Origin: Gorsachius magnificus
Lineage: Eukaryota > Chordata > Aves > Pelecaniformes > Ardeidae
Reading direction: 5' to 3'
Length of the DNA stretch: 64,000 nt
NCBI GenBank assembly: GCA_034008185.1
Contig: CM067084.1
Coordinates: forward strand, 19,310,885-19,374,884
How positions within the stretch are numbered: the first letter of the stretch is position 1; every line of letters starts with the position of its first letter. Positions 13,000 through 25,239 of the stretch are shown piece after piece. A program made the position numbers and the translations under genes. The notes under the pieces are model-generated. The model was not told the origin of the DNA. It searched no databases and saw nothing but the letters and a program-made list of their open reading frames with translations.

Positions 13000-13564
13000 T
13001 GTCCTGGTTTTGGCTGGGACAGAGTTAATTTTCTTCCTAGTAGCTGGTATAGTGCTGTGTTTTGGATTTAGTACTAGAAGAATGTTGATAACACACTGAT
13101 GTTTTAGTTGTTGCTGGGTAGTGCTTAGACTGGCCAAGGACTTCTCAGCTCTCAGCTCTGCCAAGTGCACAAGAAGCTGGGAGGGGGCACAGCCAGTACA
13201 GCTGACCCCAACTGGCCAAAGGGCTATGCCAGACCATAGGACATCATGCTCAGCATATAAGCTGGGGGAAGAAGAAGGAAGGGAGGGACATTTGGAGTGA
13301 TGGCGTTTGTCTTCCCAAGTAACCATTATGCATGATGGAGCCCTGCTTTCCTGGAGATGGCTGAACACCTGCCTGCCCATGGGAAGTGGTGATTGAATTC
13401 CTTGCTTTGCTTTGCTTGCGTGCGCATCTTTTGCTTTCCCTATTAAACTGTCTTTGTCTCAACCCATGAGTTTTCTCACTTTTACTCTTCCAATTCTTTC
13501 TCCCGTCCCGTTGTGGGGCGAGTGAGTGAGTGGCTGAGTTGCCAGCTGGGGTTAAACTACGACA
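13000..13564 (+). mobile_element. Solo LTR of an avian endogenous retrovirus
   Basis: The block begins TGTCCTGG and ends ACGACA, so it has the TG...CA ends of a retroviral LTR. It is flanked by a perfect 5-bp duplication, GAGGC at 12995-12999 and 13565-13569. Plus-strand promoter features fit an LTR: a TATA motif in CATATAA at 13254-13260 and an ATTAAA polyadenylation signal at 13442-13447. The sequence matches my memory of a common avian ERV LTR family. No internal retroviral sequence adjoins it, so it is a solo LTR formed by recombination between the two LTRs of a provirus. Short frames across it are antisense or chance. Confidence 0.9.
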
Positions 13565-13569
13565 GAGGC

Positions 13570-16475
13570 TAATCACACTCCTTGAGATCTAAACATAAAC
13601 CAGCTTCTTGAAAAATATGCTGAAATTATATAATTTTCACCTGCTTCCACAGGTTTTAATTTGTGGTATTACTGTCATCTCGCTTGTGAATTTGTTCCAC
13701 TTGTTAAGTGGAAAAGTGCATGTTTCCTCCTTTTTTTTTTTTTTTTTTCTTCCTTTTCTACGTGTTTCCCCTTCAGAATCACCTGCCTCTAGCCGTGGCC
13801 TAGGAAAGATTAAGAAACTGAATTCCTTTCATTGTGCTTCTTGCTTTGAAAGTCTCTGAATAGGCCAGATTGAAATATGTCCTATTGAAAACACTTAGGG
13901 TTTTGTACTGGGAGTGATCTCTCCTTACAGAATATTGATACTCTTCCCATCATGAGAGGAGGCTGAAGCGTTTCTTGTTTCTAAAGAATATATTTCACTT
14001 TCACAGATGAAATGCATAGTTCCAAAAGATTTTTGCAGCACTCTTCAGTACATACTGAGCATTCTTTAAAATTCCAATTAAAGGTGTGCCTCTTAACAGC
14101 AGGAGGCCAAAAATAGTCATAAAGCTGCTTTTCAAACTACGAGGGGGGGAAAAAATCAAATATGAAAGTTAATTGCAGGACCACTATATATACCGAGTAT
14201 ATTCTTTGCAGAAAAGCACTCTAGCTCCCATGTAAGAAAGAAGAGATCCTTGGATGATAATATCACTTATGTAAAGCATGCAGCTTGGACCAATATCTTT
14301 TCATTAAAAAACTTCAGGCACTGTTGTGATAATGTTTACAGGCATCCCATATTGTAGTATTCTACCTGAAATATTTGTCAAGTATAATGCATCTGATAAG
14401 CAAGACTTGGATAAGACTGTGCTTGTTTATAAATACATAACATTTTTAGAACAGAAGTGGGGAAGAGCTTGAGGTTTCTGTGCCCATTTTTTTTTTAAAT
14501 AAAACCTCCCATGGATAAGGGTATGGATTGAAATTGTAGAGCAAAGTAAAATGTTAAAAGCATTTTATGGCTAAAAGTGAAATGAATAACAAGTCAAGTA
14601 AATGTGTTGTCAGAGATTCCAGTCTCGGGGGAAAGGCAGTGGGGGTGGTGTTGAAGTTTGTTTGGTGGGTTTTTTTTTCTTGCAATAGCAGATAAGTAGG
14701 GTTGAGATCTATTCAGTGTTATCTAGAATGAGCTGAGCTATTCTCCGTGGTGGTGACTAGTTGGCTGAATAGCTCTGCCTATTTAAACTCTGTTTTGGGA
14801 GTTCAGAAACCTGGCTCCAATGTAAATACCTAACTTGGAGCGACTCGATCTCCAAATGGATCTTGACCCAACAGACAATACTGAAGGGACCTGCAATGAT
14901 TTAAGATGGTAGATACAGGTGATATTATGGTACAGATGGATCTTTGTTAAGCATGTTTTATTATGGTACTGTTATGTTTAAATGTCACAGAACACTTCTG
15001 AAGCTTCAGTACGAGAAAATCATGGATGTTATTCTGACATTTCTATGCTTCAAAGTGGCATTTGAATAGCGGGGGGACAATGACCCTAAAAGCACCAAAA
15101 AACCTCACAAAAACCCCAAACTGGAACAGGAAGAGAGATGGCAAGATTGAAAGGATAATGTGTGTTTGTGTGCATTTTTTCAAATGGTGAAAACCTAATC
15201 ATGTAAACATACACTTTAAATGCATGCAGCTTAGGACAGGCATACTTGAAAACTATAGAGGTCTTTGTACTTTAAATGTACATGAAGATGATGTTGAACA
15301 TCAGAGTAGCTTATAGTCATATTTTTTGTGGTGTTCATTTAATGCTGATTCACAATAGAGGCTGCTGCTATTTCATAAAATAGCAGTTGCTGAATGTCTT
15401 CTACGGTAAGAGCCAGCCTCTGCCCACTGTTCAAATTTGAAACCAAGGAATAGCCACAGAGTAATTCAGTGAGCTGTTGTCAGCAAAACAGGGTGGTCAG
15501 AACTTGTACTTCCTCATCAGCGTGTAGGTAGTTGCACTGAAAGACTTTTTCTGTCAAAAAAATTCTAATTCAGGAAAACCATCTATTTTGTTGGAACATA
15601 CTGGTTTTTGCAAAAATTGTTTTTTGGCTACGCTGGATGTACAAAGAGGGGGGCATGATGAAGTCAGTCAGTTAAGGCATTTGCTTGAGATACAAGAAAC
15701 TGGTTCTGTGTGGTTTTGGTGTTTTGGTTTTTTTTTTTCTTTTTTCTTCACCCCCACCCTCACCCCTCCCCGCCCCTCCGCCAAGCATGTGCTCCTGAGC
15801 CCTCAGCACACCAAATGGGTGCTCAAGGCCATTGTGTTGATGGCAACCTGGGCTATAACTGTTTTTCTTCTCTTGTGTCTTTTCCTGAGAAGTTCAAAGA
15901 TATAATTTTTGTTCTAATGTGAGATGAAAACTGATATTTTCTCATTAAACTATCCTCCTGTTCTCCAAGCAACCCTAAAGGATGATGAATGATAGGTATC
16001 TCAACACCTTCAAAATAATCCACATTGTTTCTGACAGCTCTGACAAACAGAATGCTATTAGCTGAGTCCCAAAGGACAGGTTAGTAGACTGGCCAGTCCC
16101 CTACTGTGAAAATATTTATCATCTTCATTGTTTTCAAGATTATGAAATGGACAATTCCAGAGGGCACGGGTTCTGCTTCTGCAAAGTAAAAACTCCAGCA
16201 TTAAGCCAACTCTAGTTGCCCAATACACAGAGGTCAACATCACTGTCATGTCTAAACAGTTCAAAATTTAAGTTAAAGAAATGTCATGTTGTTGCTTAAA
16301 ACAAATTCAAAGAATTCTACCAAACCCTCATACCAGTCACTGGAGTAAATTTTATTTTTTTTTTCTGGCTCCAGGTTTACTGTGATCACTTTCACAATAT
16401 AACTAAGCTCTTGGTTGATTCAAGAACTGTTGCATTGCAATAATTTTCTTCTTCCCAACATCTTTTATCTATTAT
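13570..16475. other. AT-rich DNA without recognised gene
   Basis: I see no gene here. The stretch contains a long T run at about 13731-13748, a T/G-rich run at 14640-14680, and a T/G-rich run passing into a C-rich polypyrimidine tract at 15702-15782. A 105-codon plus-strand frame (15588-15905) spans the low-complexity tract and looks like chance. Confidence 0.6.
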
Positions 16476-17218
16476 TGTCGCAGATGGAGTGAGAGGGAGG
16501 CAAAAATAATGTGGTTTATTGGTGTAAAACAGTGAGTTAACAAAGTTCAGTGGTAACTGTGACAATAGTTTATGAGATTTGATGGCAAGGTACACTTTGT
16601 TATTTACTGCATAGAGGACAGGGTCAGACAAAACTGTCAGGGAGACCCTCTCGTTGAGTCATGAGGTTCAGAAAAGATCCCCTTGCTTTCTAAACTCTCT
16701 CAGAGAGGAGTCTAGGTGCAGCTGGATCCAATCCTAGCCCCAGACTTGGTCAACAGTTTATGTCTAAAGGATTATATATGTGCAATTAATCCTTTATGTC
16801 ACTTAGCTAAGATTTCCAAGTTAGCATGCTGTTAGTCACTTACTGAGAATCTGTCGTGGTAAGGAATCTCTCAACCTCGAGGAGTAACCTTGAGAGGCAT
16901 CCCTGCTCAAGGGGAGATCCTGGCATGCAGCCCTCTGCTGTGCAGGAGAGCTCAAAGGGCTCTTGGGCTGCTCACTATTTATGGGGGTAAGATAATTGGC
17001 TTATAGTCATATTTGCATACTGACCACTGTGCTTAGATGGACACATTCCACAATAGCCCTTGGCTATTGTATTGTTATCTGTCTCCCCCCACATCCAGTG
17101 GGTGCATCCTTCAGGACCAGACACAGACCAGACACATCTATCGCCACCACCACAGGTTGTTATTGAAAGAGGTCAAAGGAGGGGGAGTCAGAGACAAGGG
17201 GGGGAGCACACCGCTACA
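16476..17218 (-). mobile_element. Solo LTR of an avian endogenous retrovirus (second family)
   Basis: On the minus strand the block starts TGTAGCGG at 17218 and ends CTGCGACA at 16476, with TG...CA ends. Near its minus-strand 3' end there is an AATAAA polyadenylation signal (TTTATT on the plus strand at 16515-16520). A TATA-like CCATAAATAG lies near 16975-16984. Flanking 5-mers are ATTAT (16471-16475) and ATTAC (17219-17223), a target-site duplication with one mismatch. There is no adjoining internal region, so this is a solo LTR of about 743 bp. Its sequence is unlike the 13.0-kb LTR. Confidence 0.82.
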
Positions 17219-20200
17219 ATTACTAATTATGTATTTGGTTGCTATCATTAGTGGGTCAAATGGTGCTCAGCTAGGATTTTGATATTTGTTTTGCTTGATC
17301 ATAGTAAAGAATTTAATATATGAGATGACACCCTTTCATTCTGATTGTAACATATGGAAGGGAGAACAACCTTCTGAATAGCCAAGATCTCGTTATTCCA
17401 TGACTTTAGTTGGAAATGTCACAAGAGCTCATTACATCAGTGGATTAGCAGAGACCACCATGTTTATTTGCAATATGTTAGCACTTCTGCTGCAGAAACA
17501 ATGAATGGAAATTCAAAGCTAAATGAACCTGCTGGGGAAAAACCAAACCAATAAACCCAACCCACCCCCCCTACCCCCAAAAAAAGTTATGTTATACTTA
17601 AGCAGAACACCACCACACACACACAAATAGAAATTTGCTAAGGATTTAAAAAAATGTTTGCCCTTTCCATTTTATCTAGTTATTCAAGCTCTAAAATCTT
17701 AACAGGTATTTTCCTTTTTGGACTTTATCGGAACTGCCTCTGAAGCTGTATCACTGTTTAGTATTAAAGTAAAGTATACCTTGGCTGAAAAAGATGACCA
17801 TGAAATACTTGCATTTCAGAAGTTATCACAAATGCATCCTTAGATTATTTGTAAAGTTAGCAATAACAACATGAGACTGACGAGCAATTTTGAAAAAATT
17901 GTTATGGAACTGTAGCTTTTTCCTTCTGCTCTGCTTCTATTTTATATGACTAATTGATACATGAGAGTTGCTAATGCATATTTAACTCTTCTCAGCCACT
18001 GGGGAGTTAGGTAATCTTTCTCTATGTAAAGAAACATGTTATAATGAAATAGCAGACTTTATAATACAGAAGATTTTTGAAATAAATGTTTCATATAAAT
18101 GTCATTAAGGTAAAGGGTTTTTTATTGGGGGGGAGGAGGGTGGTGGTGCAATTTTCTAAGAGCCTGTTTAGGTTTTTCAAATATATTTGTGAAGTAATTA
18201 TAACCTGATTGCAGTTACTGAGCATATTTCAGAGTAAAATATCATTGTATAATGATATTGAATTATTTTAAAGAACAAGGCACATGATGTTGTAGATATG
18301 AATAAAATTTGAAGTTTAACATAGAAGACATCCACTAGGGGATCATAAGTATCATTCAGTGTAAAAAGGCTCCTACACTCTGCCCTATTTTCATTATTCT
18401 GCCTTTGAATCCTGGTATCAGAACCACCTTCCTTTTAGTTGAGTAAGAACAGATGTCTCTCCCATTGGAGCCTGTCTCTCTCATCCAGCCAGAAGGCTCA
18501 CTTTTAAGTTACATGAGGCAAGAGGTAGTCTCTCTCCCTATGAAGTTAAGTGAGCTGTCAATCTCAGCCCGTGCTGACTGAGGAGCAGGGAACCGAGATC
18601 ACAGTGATACAAGAAAGCTGTACTTCTGATACGCTTGGATGTCAGGAATAGATTCATTAGAACTAAAATCCCATTCTTAAAAGCCCTGCCTTCAGTGCAG
18701 CAGTTGCTTTTGTTCTCTGCTAGCCTCATGCTTTCACTCCTTGGGATAGCTGGACCACATATCCAACAGCAAAAAGGACTTAGCCTTTCTCTGTAGACCA
18801 GAGAGACCTTGTGAGGATAAGTCACGAAAACTGGTGGAACAATAAAGCTGCTGCATTGCTGTAACTTAAGTGAGGTTAGAATCAATGCCCTGATGCTCTT
18901 AGGTAACTCAGTCTTGGTGGTTTTTAATAGGTTTTCACAGTAGGCTTGAGCACCAATGTTTCTTTTGGGTTTTGTTAACCAAATTAGAGGTACAATGAAG
19001 ACACTTTTTAATCCTCTTTATTTCCTTCACACTGTTCAAATACCCCATTAAAATAATAATAATGCAACTTTTAAACTTTGTTCACACCATTGAAAGCAAC
19101 AAATCATAGTATATCTGCTGTCTTTGAGAATTTTCAGAACACAGATAAACTTCATTTTTAATATCTACTAACTTCTACATGTTTTATAGTAGGATGGATT
19201 TCCATACTGAGATTAATAATAAGATTGTTTTATTCCTACATGCCAAAATAAAGCGGCTGCAGCACAGAGAAAAGCGTGTTTTAGTTTTGCACCCATGACA
19301 CAATATTTCTCATTAGGCAGTTGTATTTTTAGCAATGGAGCTTTGAGGTGCCCTTTAATACTGTTACAAATGGCTATTCTTCCTATGTTTAAGGAATAGT
19401 CATTTAAGTCACAGTTGTATAATGGGGATTCAGGACTCTAGTTTCCTATGTCTCATTCTGTAAAAAATTCAGGGTAATAGTCTTCCACAGAGATGGCATA
19501 AAGATAAATACACTACTGATTGTGCAGTTACCCCACCTTTGGAATGGGCACTTATTGTTATCTAAAATGGATTGGTAAATTCCGTGGCAAACTCCAAACA
19601 TTTCACTGGAGTTTTGCATGGCTTGTAAATGAGGAAAATTCAAAGACTGCAAAGAGTAACCTTGCTTCTGTATACTAGGGAATTGCTGATCCTGCTCTAT
19701 CTGTAGTCTCAAAACAGGAATACATTAAATAAGGTTATAATTGTGCCTAAGCACAAAGAGGCTTTAGTTTCTTTGTAGAGAGAGAGTGGAACAAGCTTGC
19801 AGCAGTTTTGGGAAAGGCGTATTGGGAAAAACAGGAGTATGAGAAACCGTTTGCTGGCAGGCTGAAGTTGTTCAAACACAGCTGTCTTTGCTGGAGTTCT
19901 GAAAGGGGCGTTACACCTGTGAATTGTAAAATTTGCTGCTGATGCTGCCATCAAGACACCTGCTCAGGCATACAAATAATTGTGAATAAATCAACCTTGG
20001 GAATCTGGTATTCTCGGCTGTTATACACTTATTTCTTTCCCAATGAATTAATTGCAGCACCTGGAATCAATTCTGTCCCAGCCACTGGGAAATTACAGCA
20101 ATATCTCTTTCCCGAGAGTTTTGTACTTCTATATTGTAAGTATTGTGTTCAACATATTTTTAATTTTCTCTATACTATGGTTATGATTGCACAACTTTAT

Positions 20201-21593
20201 GTACGTGGCCATCTGAGTTCTATTATAAAATTAGGAGAATCTACCATGCTCTTTGCCACGAAAAATCATTCAACACCTTGCAACCTAAAGGAACATGGTA
20301 AGAACTCCAAGAAGGAGAAAAATCAGTCTAAGAGTTTGAGGGCTTTTCACTAGTTAATGTCAAACACTACCGGAGAGATTCTCTTCCTGTACTTATGTCT
20401 AACTCACTTTTTTTTTCTGTAGACAATCTAAAATGCTCTACAGAGACAACTGCTTGACTTTATCACAGTAATCCTTTACTTTAGGGCTTACCACCAGGAT
20501 AGACTTTTTATTGCTTTTCTTATCTGGATGTCATAGTAGTATGAGAACAAACTATTGTAGAAATCTGATTTCCTCCCTTAGACTGATATTCCTTAGGATA
20601 TTAGTGTCTATTGGCAGGTCTTGCTTACATTCTGCTTTCATGTGGGTATTTTAAAAAAAAATAAATCTAGAATTCTCTGGAGACATGATAAACCTTATAC
20701 ATAGCTTCTTAGTGATTTGTTTTAATTTGAAATTATTCTTACTGCAATGTTAATTTGAAACACGGACCATACACAAGTGAGTTTCTTAAAGATGGATAAT
20801 TTTTAACACTGCCAATTCAGACCTATAACAGTGTAAGCAAGACATGTTAAATTACAGCTCAGTAAGGCAGGGCATTTTGCGCTCTTACACAAAAAGCTAT
20901 TACATTCAGTGATTAGTACTCTTTCACAGAGCCTTTTTTCCCTGTTCTTTCCTGTTTGCTTTCATTAAACTAAAATAACAACATCTTTGTGCTGAGAATT
21001 ACCTGTAAGTAAAAACTGGTGTGGGAATTCTAGAAGTGACTTTTTTTCTTAAAGATGTTGTCAGGTGTACAGGATTTTCAGACAAAGCTGAGTACCTGCC
21101 TTCTAGAAATCACCCTCTCAGTGATTTGAACTGGGAATACAAAATCACTATCAGGGTAATTGTAAGCAGGGTAATACAAAATGATGTGTTATTTCATTTA
21201 GATCTGAATGCTGTCAAGAACCAGTCGCTGACATTCACTTACTATTTTCTAAAATGCTGATAATGGCCATTGTTGAATAAATTTCTAAAGGCATTTGTCT
21301 GAAGAGAGGTGTTAAGGGTCTCATTAAAGAGGTCCTATGTATAACACTGGGTTTCTTGTGCTAAGTGCACATCAGAACAGTTCAACAGCTGGGTATGGTT
21401 TTTCATGGTATGACTTCTGGAGCTCTATCAGTACAAAAGAAGTTGGGGTTGTTGGTGTCCTATGTCATTGCTGCAGGAAATGATATCACATCAGCCCTTT
21501 CATAAAACAATTAACCTTTATTTTTAGGTGATTCTGGAAGGCTGTTTCACTGTCTTTAATGGCTAGATAATTTTTGTCCTAGATCTACGCTAC
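17219..21593. other. AT-rich DNA without recognised gene
   Basis: I see no gene. The longest open frames are 115 codons (minus, 18538-18885) and 123 codons (plus, 19982-20353), and neither gives a peptide I recognise. A C-rich tract at 17556-17578 has G-quadruplex potential on the minus strand. A G-rich run occurs at about 18127-18145. Confidence 0.6.
17556..17578 (-). repeat. C-rich tract, minus-strand G-quadruplex motif
   Basis: On the plus strand the tract reads C3-AA-C3-A-C7-TA-C5. The minus strand therefore carries four G-runs of at least three with loops of one or two bases, a strong match to the standard G-quadruplex pattern. No gene is nearby. Confidence 0.75.
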
Positions 21594-22630
21594 TGTGGTG
21601 GGTGAAGCTTGGCTGACTGCCAGACTGCTACCCAGCTGCTCCCACCCTCTGCCTCCTGAGAAAGAGGGGCAGAAAATAAGATGGAAAAGCTCATGGTTTG
21701 AGTAAAAACAGGGAGATCACTCACTAATTACCATCAAAGGCAAACCAAACTTGACTGGGGAAGACTAGTTGCCAATTAAAAATAGAGTAGGATAGTGAGA
21801 AACAAAGATAAAACTAAAAACACTTTCCCCCATCCCTCCCTTCTTCCCAGGCTCAACTTCACTCGTGGTGCTTCTACATTATCCCCCACCAGCAGCACAA
21901 GGGGATAGGAAATGGGGGTTGCAGTTGGTTCATAACACCTCATCTCTGCTGCTCTTTCCTCTTCACTCTGTTCCCCTGGTCGAGCATGGGGTTCCTCTCA
22001 TGGGATACAGTGCTTCATGAACTGCTCCAACACGGCCCTTCCCATGGTTTACTGGTCCATCAGGACCTGTTCCTGCGTGGGCTCCTCTCCATGGGTTGCA
22101 GTTGCTGCCAGCAGCCTGCTCCTGTGTGGGCTTTCCACAATCTGCAGCTTCCTTCAGGACACCTCCACCTGCTGTGGCATGGTGTTCTCCATGGCCTGCA
22201 GTATGGATATCTGCTCTGATGTGGTCTTCTCCATGCATTGTAGTGGGACAACCCACTTCACCATGGTCTTTCCATGGGCTGCAGGGGAATCTCTGCTCCA
22301 GTGCCTGGAAGCACCTCTTTCCTCTCCTTCTTCACTGACCTTGGTGTCTGCAGGGCTGTTTCTCTAACATTTTTCTCACTCCTCTCTCACACAACTGGCA
22401 TGCAATAAATTTTTTTACCCTTCCTCAAATACCTTATGTATTGTGTAAGTACTTTATGGCCGGTGCCAATATGTGGTACCACTGGCATTGCTGACAGCCT
22501 CAGCTCTGGACAGTGCTGAAGATGGCTGAAACTGGCTCTGCCTGACATAGGGGCAGCTCCTGGTCTCTTCTCGAAGAAGCCACACTTGCAGGTCCCCACA
22601 GTCATAACCTTGCCATGTAAACCCAATACA
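21594..22630 (-). mobile_element. Long avian ERV LTR with internal minisatellite
   Basis: On the minus strand this starts TGTATTGGGTTTACATGG at 22630 and ends at 21594 with CA. I recognise this as the start of a common avian retroviral LTR family. It is about 1,037 bp. A TATA-like element lies near 22421-22440 (read on the minus strand). The middle (about 22015-22310) is a GC-rich array of degenerate units. Flanking bases do not form a convincing target-site duplication (GCTAC versus AATAC), so one edge may be eroded. Frames of 60-116 codons across the array in several frames and on both strands are repeat shadows, not genes. Confidence 0.82.
22015..22310. repeat. Degenerate minisatellite inside LTR
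   Basis: About six diverged units of roughly 38-50 bp repeat a core of the form CTGCTCC, then GTGGGCT, then CCATGGG, then CTGCAG. The unit length varies, so no reading frame is kept from unit to unit, which argues against a protein-coding repeat. The array lies within the LTR at 21594-22630. Confidence 0.7.
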
Positions 22631-24651
22631 AATACTCATTAATAACTTGTACTGAGTAGTATGAGGCTTTTCCCTAACTGCTTTGTATTGTGACTTTTTC
22701 CCTGAGGAGCAGTAAAAGTGAACTGTCAAATACCTGTGTGACCTGATGTTTGATATCCACGCTTACAGTATAAAATTTTTCAAAGGATATTTGTCTTGTG
22801 TTTTCCCAGTTCACAAAGAAACTGTTTAATAATTCCTATAAATTAGTTCTAAGTGTCACTGAAAAATATGTGAAGTTTTGTTTACAGGAGAATTGGTGTT
22901 TAACCTTAGCGAGTAATAAAATACCTAGTTAAATTAAAGTTGTAGGTTTTCCTTTGGTTATAATAATGTACTTTTTAAAATGTGATTGTATTCAACTCAG
23001 GTTTGACTTAAGAACTCATATCAATTACATTTCCTAACTTGGTGTTGTAATGATATATGTAACAGCTTCTCAGGTCATGATTCTTCTTCTGTTTTACAGA
23101 TTTCATTAAAAAAAATAATTTTTTTTAGCTAGGAAAGTAGATAAATTTAATGATTTCTAGTTTTTATTAAAAATATTTTGTAGCAGAAGGAAGAATTTTT
23201 TTAAGTTTTGAAATGTTATTAAAGTAAACGAACTATGAAATTTTGAAATTTAATATACTAGTTCCTGTTAAAGTGCTTAAAATCAGAGGATGTTCTTAAT
23301 ATTGCAGTCATGCATAAGCACCCATTAGAACAACAGCACATTATTACCAATTACTCAGGAATAATGGAAGCTTTACAAAGCTTTTAGGTATGGCAGCAGA
23401 AAGTTTCATCAGCTATGACAGTTACGGATTGCTAAAAATACTTGCAAATTGGAAACCGAAGGTCACACCAGCTATTTCACTGGTAGTTTTGGAGACTTGC
23501 AATAGACTTGCTTCTGTGAAATAGTGTTTTCATAGGATATGTATCACTTCCTGCTCCAGCTAGGAGTGATAACTTCTGTTTGATTTGTTGAGTCTATTGT
23601 TGAGTTTATTAGAGTTGATATGCTATTTCACTGAATATTGGCATGGATGCCCATGCAGTTGCACTGCAGCACGAAGCAGTCCTTTGCAGTGCTGCAGTGT
23701 GTACCATGACACTTCTGCATGCACTATCTTTTGTTGATAAGTACCATTCCCTGGGATTTACTCCACCACTCCAAAGAGTTTGCTGACCAGATATTTATAA
23801 ATCTCTGAATCGTGCCCTGGTGGTAGAGAATTGATGAAAAGTATCTTGTACTTAGAGGTTTTAATTATTTATTATTGGAGATATGGTGAAGTCTTATTTT
23901 TATATGAGCCCTCTTGTTTATTTTCAGTTTAGGAATGCCAAAACTTAAATTCTCTGTTGTATATATCATCACAGGATCTTTATGACATAAAGCTTTTTGG
24001 TTTTCTGTGTCTCTCTGAAACCCTGATCTGAAGAACAGGTTTGAGCTCTGGAGCAAAGAATAAAAACCTTCCTTTTTTTATGTCATGACCTTTGTGTCTA
24101 AATTTTCCAATAAATGTTACTGCAGTTTATGCACCGACCTATGTATCATACAACTGCTGTTTGACCAAGGAATGAATACTAAGTATGGCATTAATACTCA
24201 AGTCATCTGTTTGGCACCAAGCAGGGGTTACCAGTAGCAGCACAGAATTACTTATAAAACAAACCAGTCATCCTTTCATAATTTTGAGTTTTGGCTAAGA
24301 ATGAATTAATAAAGTGTTTAATTTGATTTTAGAGGAAAAACAAGCATTCAAACCACAGATTCTTTATTGGCCAAGAATTCTGGATTTCTTGAAATATATA
24401 TAGGACCCTAAAAAATTATACTTGTTTGGCTCTCATTTTAGGTGTGACCGTCAAATAAAATATTTGCAGGCCCCTGCATACTTCTGCTGAACAGGCTATA
24501 TCCTCTTCTGGTGACAGCAGATGACTAAGCAACCACTTTTAAATGCTGTTATAGGAGCTCCATAAATCATAGTGATGAATGACAGTAAACATACTCTCCA
24601 CAGAATTTCTAAGCATACCATAACTTACTATCAACAATGACTGCACCAACA
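22631..24651. other. AT-rich DNA without recognised gene
   Basis: I see no gene. The only structure noted is an imperfect hairpin at 23661-23700, with 12-bp arms and a 16-nt loop. All frames are short. Confidence 0.6.
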
Positions 24652-25239
24652 TGTGGAGGTTTGACCTTGGCTGGATGCCAGGTGCCCACCAAGCTGCTCT
24701 ATTGCTCTCTTCCTCAGCAGGAGGAGGGGCGGGGAGAAAATAAGATGGGGGGGAAAACCCTCATGGGTCAAGATGAAGGCAGTTTAACAAAGCAAAAGCT
24801 GTGCATGGTAGTAAAGGAAAACAAAAGATGTGTTCTTTACTTCCCCTCAGCAGGTGATGTCCAGCCACTTCCCAGGAAGGAGGGATTCAGTATGTGTAGT
24901 GGTTGCTCCAGAAGACAAGCATCATAATAATGAATGCCCCCACTCTTCCCCCTTTCTCTTAGCTTCTAGTGATGAGCAGACATCATATGGTATGGAATAT
25001 CCCTTTGGTCAGTTTGGGTCATCTGTCTTGTCTATGTTCCCTCCTAAGATCTTGCCCACCCCCAGCCTGCTGGTGAGGGGGGAATGTTGGAGAGACAGCC
25101 TTGGTGCTCCGTGAGCACTGCTTAGTAGTAGCTGAAACACTGGTGTGTTATCAACACCCTTCTAGCTATCAATACAAAGCACAGCATTATGAGGGCTGCT
25201 GTGGGGAAAATGAATTCTGTCTCAGCCAGACCCAATGCA
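24652..25239 (-). mobile_element. Solo LTR of an avian endogenous retrovirus (third family)
   Basis: On the minus strand the block begins TGCATTGGGTCTGGCTGAG at 25239 and ends CCTCCACA at 24652, giving TG...CA ends. Flanking 5-mers are CAACA (24647-24651) and CAGCA (25240-25244), a target-site duplication with one mismatch. The order of sub-motifs matches a common avian ERV LTR that I recognise: a GATAACAC-type block near the U3 start, CCATACCATATGATG in the promoter region, and TTAAACTGCC near the polyadenylation site. It is related in design to the LTR at 13000 but clearly diverged. The TATA box is eroded. No internal region adjoins it. Confidence 0.83.

Noticed and set aside
21963..22367. 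Overlapping open frames on both strands, possible repeat protein
   Set aside because: They lie in the LTR minisatellite. The frame is not kept from unit to unit, and both strands are open only because of composition.
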